DNA of 64,000 nucleotides from Notospermus geniculatus. Lineage: Eukaryota; Nemertea; Pilidiophora; Heteronemertea; Lineidae. This document shows, one piece after another, positions 11,878 to 21,739 of the stretch (its first letter is position 1; each line of letters begins with the position of its first letter). The stretch is from NCBI GenBank assembly GCA_002633025.1, contig NMRB01000973.1, positions 96,221-160,220 on the forward strand. The letters run 5' to 3'. The notes under the pieces are model-generated. The model worked only from the letters and a program-made list of their open reading frames with translations. It was not told the origin of the DNA and did not search any database. The translations under genes and the position numbers were made by a program.

Positions 11878-12800
11878 GGGCTAGGCCCACTCACCAAATT
11901 TTCCAAGCCCACTTTTCTGAAATGTCAAATATCTTTAAAACACTACAGTCTTTTTACTTTGTATCTACACCTAAATTATCAGACGGACAGTGTAACAACT
12001 AAAACGACAAATTAGTTGGTGGTCGATCCACTCATTAGCTGAAACAAAGGGTACAGCTCTCGGTACATAATGCCGCCTTATTACAAAGAATCAAGAGACT
12101 ATCTTCTGTATACCAGTAACTTTGGTTTGTATCTGCACGTTAATGAAGTCAGAATTCCAAAATTCGTTTTCATTGTTGAGAAAATCTCATTTTTGTGAAA
12201 ATTTTCTCAAGCTATGCCCTTTATTGGAGGTTTGACCATTCCAGACATGAGCAATAACAACAATTGACTGAGTATGGTAACTCAATGGGCTTGTATTGTG
12301 GAACCAAGCAGTCCTGTAATTCTATTCAAATGTCAGGTATGCCAGGGAGGCTTACATCATAATGCCACTGTACATTCTGAATAGGAGTGGGCCTACCAGT
12401 ATGCAGTGCATTGAGTTCAGAGGGTTTAGTCTAGAAACCCTTTGCTTAGGACTGACATTCAAGCTGAAAATTATATTGAGAAAAATAAGAGTTTTCATCA
12501 GTTTTCAAAACAAATTTTGAAATTCTAACTTCATCAACGTGTAGATACAAACCTCAGGTTACAAGTACGCAGGAAATAAACTCGTTGTTTTTTGTGATAA
12601 AGCCACCTTATGTACCGAAAGGTGCACCATTGTTTTAGCTAATTAGGGCATCAGCTGGTGACAAACTCCACATTTTTGTTTTTCCACTGTCCATCTGGTA
12701 CATTTGGTGCAGCTGTAGTTCAAAATGGCCAGGGCATTTCAAAATTATTTGACATTTTTAGAACACAGGACTCTGAAAATTTGGTGAGTGGACCTAGCCC
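11878..12800. mobile_element. Foldback element with GGGCTAGGCCCACTCACC ends
   Basis: The ends GGGCTAGGCCCACTCACC and its imperfect inverse (12776-12800) enclose 923 bp. Inner segments also pair: 12115-12165 with 12505-12565 (TTGTATCTGCACGTTAATGA-like) and 12015-12070 with 12600-12645. It is a long imperfect hairpin with no coding capacity. I could not define a target duplication. Confidence 0.75.
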
Positions 12801-12984
12801 TGTCTTTTGTAGGAAAAGGGTGGTCATGGGCGGGTGCGTATCGTACGGGAGAGGGTAGGGCATCGTACCGGCATTTAGAAACATGTAGCATCATGGGAAA
12901 AGCGTGTGAGGGCCGTTTTTCAACAAAATGGAGGGCCAAACTATGACAAAATGCCAATCTAAATGACTTTTTTCGTTTTACTTT
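12801..12984. other. Unassigned short stretch
   Basis: No gene or repeat seen. Confidence 0.3.
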
Positions 12985-13178
12985 GGATATTGCCTTTTTT
13001 CAGACAGTGTGATACTTTTTGTCATAATTCAGGAAGTGTGCCAGCTAGATAAATGAAATTTAGCGAATTAACTGAGATTGTGTGTTTCTTGGTCCCAAAC
13101 AAGTGGCAATGTCATACGTTAATTACAGAGAAATTTATTAACCCTTAAAGTTCGGAACGTTTTTTTTTAATCACCGGA
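12985..13178 (+). repeat. Right member of the inverted repeat pair with 3207-3445
   Basis: The sequence from TTTCAGACAGTGTGATAC to TTTTTTTTTAATCACC is the inverted counterpart of 3445-3207 with scattered mismatches. Confidence 0.65.
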
Positions 13179-13334
13179 TTTCCGCATCCATTCAGTCCAT
13201 CGGGACATTCTATATACCACTGGATAACCAGGAACATGCACTAAACAACTAACCCGGTGTGAAAAAGATTAATTCAAATATAAACATCCGAGCAATTTGA
13301 TCAATTTTCGTACAAAGTTGGCAGGATACAGTAG

Positions 13335-13858
13335 GCCTTTTTACACGGTGCTGGTTCGAGGAAACCTACCTCCACCCTCCTCGGGCGGGTTCGGTTCAGG
13401 ATAGATTGATCGCTTTTACACGGTGCGGGTTCAGTAACCCGCCTCGATCTAGTTCGAGGTCGATTCGTTCAAATGCGTGCCATTAGATGGCGTGTATCAA
13501 CATTTACAGTTATCACAAGTAAGAAATATCTCAAAAATAATCACTAAAAATCGAAAAACTATGCTACTAACAACATGAACAGTGCTTGAGAAATCTCGTG
13601 CGTGATTTCTTCACAGGTACCTTACACCAAATGCGCCAGTGATGCCATTCATGTACCGTGCTCAGTCCCGCACGAGGCCGGTGGAGGTCGGTTCGCTTTT
13701 ACACGAGAGAATAACCAGCCTGAACCTATCTCCACCTACCTCCACCTTCCCGAGACTCACGCGGCGAACTGAACTGGCCCGAGGAAGGTGGAGGTCGGTT
13801 GTTTCGCTTTTACAAGGGGAAAAATAACCGAACCCTCCTCGATCTAAAGTCTCGATCA
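13335..13858. mobile_element. CCTTTTTACACGG element, copy 1 (right end lost)
   Basis: This copy matches 59717-60229 over most of its length, including CTGGTTCGAGGAAACCTACC, the GGTGGAGGTCGGTTCGCTTT blocks and CCGAACCCTCCTCGATCTA. It has an extra internal segment near 13421-13450 that copy 2 lacks. Its right inverted end is missing, and a different foldback element (13859-14032) starts exactly where the homology stops. Confidence 0.72.
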
Positions 13859-14032
13859 GGTGTAACGTTTTTCAGTGTGGCCGTTTTTCTGTGTGATTCC
13901 CATTGTTCGGAACACACTGGGAAACGAACTCGCTGTTTCACTGTGTGTCGCCCATTGTCCAGTCGCCGCTTATTCCGTCAATCTATTGTATTGTCACACT
14001 GGCTCACGGGCCTCACTGAAAAACGTTACACC
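13859..14032. mobile_element. Small foldback element with GGTGTAACGTTTTTCAGTG ends
   Basis: Inverted ends GGTGTAACGTTTTTCAGTG and CACTGAAAAACGTTACACC bound 174 bp. A related fragment occurs at 62868-62892. No coding capacity. It abuts and truncates copy 1 of the preceding repeat. Confidence 0.7.
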
Positions 14033-14177
14033 GGCATACACTGGATTCCAGGTATCTCGCCAGGCGGGAATTTCAAACTGGGTATCCTTTAGGTTCCTAA
14101 AGGGTACGCAGTACTACCTGGGTGCCATTTAGAAATACCCAGGTTGGACGACATTCACCCTTTTGGCCCTAAAGTCT

Positions 14178-15493
14178 GGGGCAAGTCAAGAACGCACACG
14201 GATGCCGACTCTGGTAAAACCTGATACCTCACTGTTTACCAGCACTTAATGGGTTTGTCCTAGTTTGACCGGCATGGAGAAAACGCGGAATTCCACGGAA
14301 TTCCGCTAGACATAATTTGGTGGTCTGCAGTTTATAAAATACCATTAACTGGTGTGAAACTTGTCACGTGGATCATCCCCTCCCATCCCCTCCCCTTATC
14401 TCTGATCATTTTAGCACTAGCCGAGATATGAGGTAGCAATGTGGTTGGGCTACAGAAACAATCCCACTGTGGCTGCATTCCAACTGCTTTGCTTGGCCTT
14501 GTTATTTCATTATTATTATATACTACATGTGTTAAGGCCAGTGTATAGTTTATTCCATTGTTAAAGCTATAATTACAGTTTCGGATTCTTGGCGGATTTC
14601 CGTGGAATTCCGCGTTTTCTCCATGCCGTAGTTTGACACATCATGTGGAAATGTACTAGAGCCTTACCTAAAAAAATGGACGGAGTATCCAATGCTGTTT
14701 TAATGAAATTGATGTCATATAATAGGCCTTAAATTCCATGAAGACCTAATATTTTTAAATTTTGAATAATGAATTGATTTTGACGTATAGAAATGTTATG
14801 TCTGATTCACAGTGGCTCCACTCCTGCTTCAAAATCCATATCCTCCACATCATCATCAGTCTTGGACTCACTTCATCTTCTTGGACTGATATCCTTGTTG
14901 AATATGGCATGGTCAGCATCAAGACACGGAGCAATAGCTGGGAATCAGCTTACCTCAGTTCACATAGGCCTCTTCCTAGCCACACCAGCTTAAAGTAGGC
15001 CTATGAGTTAACTGGTTCTTATCCCAAAAGGGTGAATTTCAGTGTCTTGCTTCACAAGCAAAAAACTGACAAAATTCAATCAAGTACCAGTATCTTTCTG
15101 GATGTTAAACATTGAATCCATTCCACTTGCCTGACCTCATGGTATCAAAGTGACAAACATTCTTGGAAACATCTGTCATTTGTCATTATCAAGTAACCCA
15201 AGCTATCAGAGTGAAGTAAAAATACCAACAACACCTATTCTCTTTTCCTAAAATACTGACATCTTATCCAAATAAAGCCAACAATTTATGTACAGTCCAT
15301 ACAAAGCGAGCAGACTAAACGTTTAGAGTTTGGAACAGACTATACTTGACTTGGTTGGAGACAACTCTCCAGCAGCAGAGATATCCAATCTCCCAGTGAA
15401 CTATGTGACCCGATTAATCACAGGCACATGGCTGCTTGACAGGCTGTTTGTCTTAGGCCTCTTTGATGTTGGTGTGCGTTCTTGACTTGCCCC
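14178..15493. mobile_element. Putative DNA element with GGGGCAAGTCAAGAACGCAC ends
   Basis: A 22-bp inverted repeat starting GGGGCAAGTCAAGAACGCAC at 14178 has its inverse at 15472-15493. The interval is 1,316 bp and contains another inserted element at 14270-14628. No transposase ORF and no clear duplication are seen, so the call rests on the inverted ends alone. Confidence 0.5.
14270..14628. mobile_element. Mutator-like MITE with 9-bp TSD (TAGTTTGAC)
   Basis: The 359-bp element has inverted ends beginning CGGCATGGAGAAAACGCGGA and is flanked by perfect 9-bp repeats TAGTTTGAC (14261-14269 and 14629-14637). Nine-bp duplications are characteristic of the Mutator superfamily. It lies within the putative element at 14178-15493. 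Confidence 0.85.
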
Positions 15494-18420
15494 GGGGTTT
15501 AGTGAGTACTTGATTTACTGGTGGTCTGGCATGATTTACTCACACCAGGTTTTCCTCATTATACTATGCATTTTAGGACCACAACAGGGTATGCCAAGCC
15601 CTTTGAAAGAAGTAAATTACCGGGGTCTGGTGGTATTGTTCAATGATTCAGGGAGTTCCATGAATAGGGCTGTGGACCCTGAAATCATTCTTAACGGCCT
15701 TGGCGTGCAACAATAGTAACCTCTTTTCAATAACTATAGTCGAAGTCAACCTTACTTCAACAAGGCAAAATGTCACACCTGTGCAACAGACACCATAAAT
15801 GAAAGTGAACACGATTAAACCACAAACCACAGTATTTACCACTTGACGGAGCACAACCTGGGATTACTCCGTTCCCGAGTGACATCACGTTCCTCCCATT
15901 TCTCCGGACGATACAGTACTGGGGAGAAACGGGGCATTCGTCTAGTCCTCCTCCGAGCCGAACCACAACCCTTTGCATGCGATGCCCCCAAATATCTCCC
16001 CCAATACCCCCAATACTCCCAATACTCCCTAAAACTCCCTAAACTAATAAAATAGAGGAAAACACTAATATAATTCAAACATAATAAAATGCAAATCCAA
16101 TAAAATTCAAAACGGCACACTGAACATACATGTAGAAACATAACTTTATTTTCCCACATCCGAAGTACATTTACCAGAAAACCGCAAACGCACATTTACC
16201 ACAGAATGAACTACAACCATTTTAACCACACCATACACATCTAAATTTAGATCACGCGAAAGCGAACTAGCAGTGTCAAAGGGAACGTTTCTACCAATCA
16301 CATCCACACAAGGCACCACCGGGTACGTGGGCCGAAGGGCCCCAAACCAGCGCCTCCCCCCGGGCAGCCCACCGCCGCGTCACCCATTTCTTCCGAAATA
16401 ATAGAAAAAGGCCCGAAGCTTCACCTCTACTCCCATTCTGTCACCGGGAGACGCAACGACGGACTACCCCGGAAAGAGAGACACTAGCGCGAGAAGCCCC
16501 CCGACCCACACCCAAGTAAGAGAAACTCTCACCAAGGGCAAAGGACCCCCGGGTGTGAATCAAGGGAACTCTCCCAAACAGCCTTATCACTCGAGGAAAC
16601 GGAAAGCTAAAGGAATTCGCCAATTATTCATCTTCTGTATCCGATTCCAACGGCATCATCTGTTGAAAACTTTGCAGATTCCTAACATTAGACGGTCACA
16701 TTTCCCAACTTTCTTAACAAGGAACAGGCTAACCCCTTTCAATGAGTGGCTCATGTTCGAGACGTAAGGGAGACACGACAACCACGCTGCAAAATAAAAC
16801 CAAGAATTAGCACATAGCAATCAGCACATGGATAATGGCATAAAAAGAAACTGATCCAAAGGCCACCCTAGTAATAAACCTGGCCTGTGTTTACACAACA
16901 TACATGAACCAAACACATACAGTATAATACATGAGAGCGCTTGTGCATGCAAGCCCGGGTGTGCGTGGCAAAACTTAGAACAGAAGCGGCCGCCGTAAAA
17001 TCCTTCAATGGAATCATTAAACACACCTAAATAATTTCCCACAGGAGCCAGCCTGCCACGCTACGCCAAACCATTTACTTGCAGCTCCAACACCTAAAAC
17101 ATATCCCCTACCCGCTTCCACCAACTTTGTCCCCTTCCCGTCAATCTCTACCCAGCACATATCAACCTCATGCCACACCTGTCTAAACCTCTTTTATCAT
17201 CTCAAATTTCATTCCACCTTTTTCAAACCAGCATTTTCCTCATATTTCTCATTTCCCTCATATCTCTCATTTTCCTCGCATTCCTCTTTTTCCTCATATC
17301 TTTCATTTTCCTCATGTTTCTCTTTTTCCTCATATTACTCATTTCCCTCATATATCTCATTTTCCTCATAATATTCCTCATTCATTTTCCAACATTTCCC
17401 TTCATATTCCACCTCATAAAATCGAAAAATCGGGAAGTGCGACAAACTTACCAAAGAGCAGGAGACAACACCGAAACAACCGGCCAGCCCGACGTCTCGA
17501 AATTGAATGGAAGGAAATGGTCGTCACGTGATCGGTCACTTGTGATCTTGCTAGGGTCATGGAAAGTAAACCAATTTTCCCTAACATCGTTAGGTATTAA
17601 CTGCGACATGGATTATCTACAATCTGACCTGTGTTAGGGTTAATGTCCTAGCCAGAACACCATGAAAAACTATTGAAACTGACATACCTTATTTCATGAG
17701 CCTGATCATTGAACCACTGTGCACAACAATGCTAAAAGGTGTGCTCATTTTCTGATAGGCCTATGCTTCACTTGTTATTGTAAACTGGGGTTCATTCCTA
17801 GGCCAACTCTCATTTTGTGGGCCCCATTGATCTGGACTTAGAAAATTCTAACAACCACCAGTACTCACTGTATTTTCGCAAGAACCGCCATACTGACAGG
17901 AACGCTGCACTGAATATTCCACTCGTCGCTGATTGATTGAAATAAAGTCTTATTAAAGTCCAATTTTAAAACGAAATATCTTGTTCATGATATGAGGTGA
18001 TGACCACACAGGCAGATGGTGATTACATACATGCACAGAGCATGCAGTGAAGTGTTGATTTCCACTCATTTATAAACCCTGTTGTGTGTTTTTCACTTGG
18101 CTGGATGGATGTCAGATTATGTAAACAAAGCCACGTGTACGTGATCACATGATTTGTGATGCCACGAATTGAGAGAGTCCCGTATAAATGAAATGGCCAG
18201 GGCCATTGTGCTCACCTCTGTGACAAGTCTTCATGGTTAAGTGTGAAACTATGACTCTCATGGTGAATGTTGAAGGATCAGTACAGATAAAGATAAAACT
18301 GAGCACACCAAGAAGTATTTTTATGGTCTGATCAGTATTATCAGTCAATGACATAAACTCAGGTGATGGCACCCAGAAGGAGTACAATTTCTGAATACAA
18401 CAAGAGAAGGACATCGGAGC
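15494..18420. other. Long unassigned stretch; degenerate pyrimidine repeat at 17205-17400
   Basis: I see no supported gene. A run of TTTCCTCATATTTCTCATTT-like units at 17205-17400 is a degenerate tandem repeat and accounts for the hydrophobic ORF there. A CCCCAATACTCCCAATACTC-type run lies at 16000-16040. A C-rich patch lies at 16320-16560. The ORFs at 15836-16195 and 17170-17637 look like repeat translations. Confidence 0.45.
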
Positions 18421-19058
18421 GATGTCAATGGTTTCCGATGAGAGGTTTACTACTCTAGAGCTAGTTATCTGTGACCTTGACCTCTGACCTTGAGAAGTAT
18501 TGCGTAACTGGAACAGGGATCCTTGATTAAATATTAGGGGATGGTTAATGCAGGCTTCTAATTAGTTTTCCACTGAAATTCTGAGTAGATTTGCACTTTA
18601 GAACTGTTTGACCTTGACCTTGACCTCTGACCTTCAAGGTCATTGTGTAATCTGAAAGCTCATCCTTCATAACCTAGGTGTAGATGAAGGTTTTAGGCTT
18701 CCACCATCACCAGATTCTGTCTCATGTTATTTGTGATGTTGGCTGTGACCTTGACCTCTGACCTTGAGAAGTATTGTATAACTGGAACAGGTTCCCTGAT
18801 TAAACCTATCGGGGATGGTAAATGCAGCCTTCTAATTCGTTTTTTCCTGAAATTCCGAGGAGATTTGCGCGTAAGAACTGTTTGACCTTGACCTTGACCT
18901 CTGACCTTCAAGGTCATTGCGTAATCTGAAAGCTCATCCTTGATAACCTAGGTGTAGGTGAAGGTTTTAGGTCTCTACCATCACCAGATTCTGACTTATG
19001 TCATGTTATCAAATTTGAATATCAAATCTCACCACGATATCAGCAAATATCATGCGAC
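18421..19058 (+). repeat. Two tandem copies of a 274-bp repeat rich in TGACCTTGACC, running into a gap
   Basis: GTGACCTTGACCTCTGACCT recurs at 18471 and 18745, and the following sequence (CTGGAACAGG, GGGGATGG, CATCACCAGATTCTG) repeats in order, giving a 274-bp period. The second copy ends just before the N-run at 19059, so the array is probably longer and collapsed in the assembly. Confidence 0.8.
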
Positions 19059-19890
19059 NNNNNNNNNNNNNNNNNNNNNNNNNNNNNNNNNNNNNNNNNN
19101 NNNNNNNNNNNNNNNNNNNNNNNNNNNNNNNNNNNNNNNNNNNNNNNNNNNNNNNNNNNNNNNNNNNNNNNNNNNNNNNNNNNNNNNNNNNNNNNNNNNN
19201 NNNNNNNNNNNNNNNNNNNNNNNNNNNNNNNNNNNNNNNNNNNNNNNNNNNNNNNNNNNNNNNNNNNNNNNNNNNNNNNNNNNNNNNNNNNNNNNNNNNN
19301 NNNNNNNNNNNNNNNNNNNNNNNNNNNNNNNNNNNNNNNNNNNNNNNNNNNNNNNNNNNNNNNNNNNNNNNNNNNNNNNNNNNNNNNNNNNNNNNNNNNN
19401 NNNNNNNNNNNNNNNNNNNNNNNNNNNNNNNNNNNNNNNNNNNNNNNNNNNNNNNNNNNNNNNNNNNNNNNNNNNNNNNNNNNNNNNNNNNNNNNNNNNN
19501 NNNNNNNNNNNNNNNNNNNNNNNNNNNNNNNNNNNNNNNNNNNNNNNNNNNNNNNNNNNNNNNNNNNNNNNNNNNNNNNNNNNNNNNNNNNNNNNNNNNN
19601 NNNNNNNNNNNNNNNNNNNNNNNNNNNNNNNNNNNNNNNNNNNNNNNNNNNNNNNNNNNNNNNNNNNNNNNNNNNNNNNNNNNNNNNNNNNNNNNNNNNN
19701 NNNNNNNNNNNNNNNNNNNNNNNNNNNNNNNNNNNNNNNNNNNNNNNNNNNNNNNNNNNNNNNNNNNNNNNNNNNNNNNNNNNNNNNNNNNNNNNNNNNN
19801 NNNNNNNNNNNNNNNNNNNNNNNNNNNNNNNNNNNNNNNNNNNNNNNNNNNNNNNNNNNNNNNNNNNNNNNNNNNNNNNNNNNNNNNNNN
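19059..19890. other. Assembly gap (832 N)
   Basis: All N. It lies between a 274-bp tandem repeat and a 145-bp tandem repeat, which probably caused the gap. Confidence 0.99.
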
Positions 19891-20658
19891 TTGAAGTCCA
19901 ATCGAACCGAAATTTGGCATATAAGTAGACGGTACCAAGACACATATTTAGGCACGGTTAAAGCATCCTAGCTCCCACTATTTATGAGGTGTGGGTCGAA
20001 GTCCATTTTTCAAGATGGCTCCCTGGCGGCCATATTTGACGTCGAATCTGACTGAAATTTACCATATATTTATATGGTACCTAGATACATATTTTGACAA
20101 CGTTAAAACATCCTACCTACTCTTTTTTATAAAATGTGGGTCAAAGTCCATTTTTCAAGATGGCTTCCTGGCAGCCATATTTGAAGTCCGATCGAGTTGA
20201 AATTTGGTGCATTCGTGCAGGGTGCCTAGCTATATCTTCACACCAAATCACAACACTCTATGTCAAATAGCCATGAAACGTGCCACCAAACAGTGAATTT
20301 TGAACATTGATCTCTGTGACCTTGAAAAGTAGGTCAAATCAAAAACCCGGGATTTATGTGATGAGGTCTCATCAGAGGAACCCACCATAAAAGTTTCGTG
20401 GTTCTAGCTAACAGCGTTCAGGAGATACGGCCGAAAGAAGGTTTTCACAAAGCGCCCCCTACAGGCCAGAGTGTACAAGCAGCAGCGCTCAGTTTCGGTC
20501 CAGAGATAGTTTTTACCATAGGGTACCTGTACACCAAATTTCAAGTTTGTAACCCAAGCGGTTTAGAAACGTGCCACCCCTGTTAACGACGACGGACGAC
20601 GCCGGACGCCGACGGACGACACACCATGGGAGAAGCTCACCTCACAGAGGTGAGCTAA
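19891..20658 (+). mobile_element. Tandem-repeat element with terminal hairpin, copy A
   Basis: It begins (after the gap) with 145-bp monomers at 19891, 20036 and a partial at 20181, each containing CAAGATGGC..CTGGC.GCCATAT. It continues with CTCTGTGACCTTGAAAAGTA, a GAC-rich tract (GACGACGGACGACGCCGGAC at 20588) and ends with the hairpin GCTCACCT-cacag-AGGTGAGC (20635-20655) followed by TAAAAA. Copy B at 58071-59620 has the same order. The layout resembles the Helentron-associated repeats known from other invertebrates, which carry internal tandem repeats and a terminal hairpin; that assignment is inference. Confidence 0.65.
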
Positions 20659-20897
20659 AAATAGAAATAACTGATGATATATGGGATTTTCGGGGCACAT
20701 AATGGCCCCTCGTGCAGCCGGCCGGCCGGCCAAGTGGACCAACTGAACTTTTCAACATGGGAACGATTTCGACGACTCCTAACAACAACAACGAAAAGTT
20801 CCAGATGAAAATCCTGTAAGGAGGCAAACGAGTGCATATTCTTGGGGTTTGTCCAAAAAATCGGCCGAAATTTTCTGCAGCGGAAGATTGGTATCAG

Positions 20898-21733
20898 GGT
20901 GGTTTACATGTAGAAACCAAACGATGAACGTAAGCGTTAACGACAACGTTATTTTTGTACCGAAAATTTAACATAAAATCTGATGAATATATAATACGAA
21001 AAATAACGGGTATTCGAAAACCCTGGATACTGGAAACTGGAGAGTGGACAATGGAGAGCGTCATTATTCTCCGCCACCTGGATTCACATGCAGCACTGGG
21101 GACAAGCCTACCTTAACAAGAGGGTTTTCGAATTAATCTGGACGCAACGTTCCCTCTCAGTTTGGCATCCAATCCCCGTATGGCACAACTAGAAGCCCTT
21201 TGCCTGTTTCTGATGGATCCCGCACTAATCATTCCTTCATGGCTCGTCCAACTTCTGGTCTGCCCAGCTGCAGAATGTGCCAGAAAGACAAGGTTTTCCC
21301 ATTGAAGCCCAATTAAAATCTCCACAAGGTGGCTTAGATTTTTCCTCATCATGCCCTTAATTGGGAATGATGTTATACGAACTGCATTTTAGTCTATGTC
21401 AATGCTGTTTCCGTATAGTTTGATTTGAATAAGTCTGGGCCCACTCTAGGCACCCTATTTCAATTTCAATTTATTTTTTCCAACAAATAGAAAATGCCCC
21501 TTTGGCGCGGAGAAAATATCAAAATCAGCGCCAAAAAGGCCTATGATCAGCACAGCACTGCCTTCTGCACTCCACTTCTGGAGTTGTACCTGTTACTGAA
21601 ATATCCTAGATGCGATGTTGATCCAGGTGGCGGAGAACAATGACGCTCTCCATTGTCCACTCTCCAGTCTCCAGTATCCAGGGTTTTCGAATACCCCAAA
21701 ATAACGTTGTTTATCGTTTGATTTCTTAACCTC
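20898..21733. mobile_element. Foldback element with about 85-bp arms
   Basis: The segment 21001-21086 (GGTATTCGAAAACCCTGGAT and on) is the inverse of 21617-21702. The outer parts also pair around AACCAAACGATGAAC and GTTTATCGTTTGATTTC, with an extra insertion in the left arm. It is non-coding and sits immediately before a Penelope-like fragment, where it may have truncated or interrupted it. Confidence 0.72.
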
Positions 21734-21739
21734 CCTAAT

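Noticed and set aside
15836-16195. 119-residue minus-strand ORF
   Set aside because: It has no domain or motif, and its middle is a translation of a degenerate GGGAGTATTGGGAGTATTG repeat.
17170-17637. 155-residue Leu/Ile/Phe-rich ORF resembling a membrane protein
   Set aside because: The hydrophobic stretch is a translation of a degenerate TTTCCTCAT repeat, not a conserved membrane protein.
18958-19971. Long ORFs crossing 19059-19890 and 53757-54227
   Set aside because: They consist of N and are artefacts of assembly gaps.
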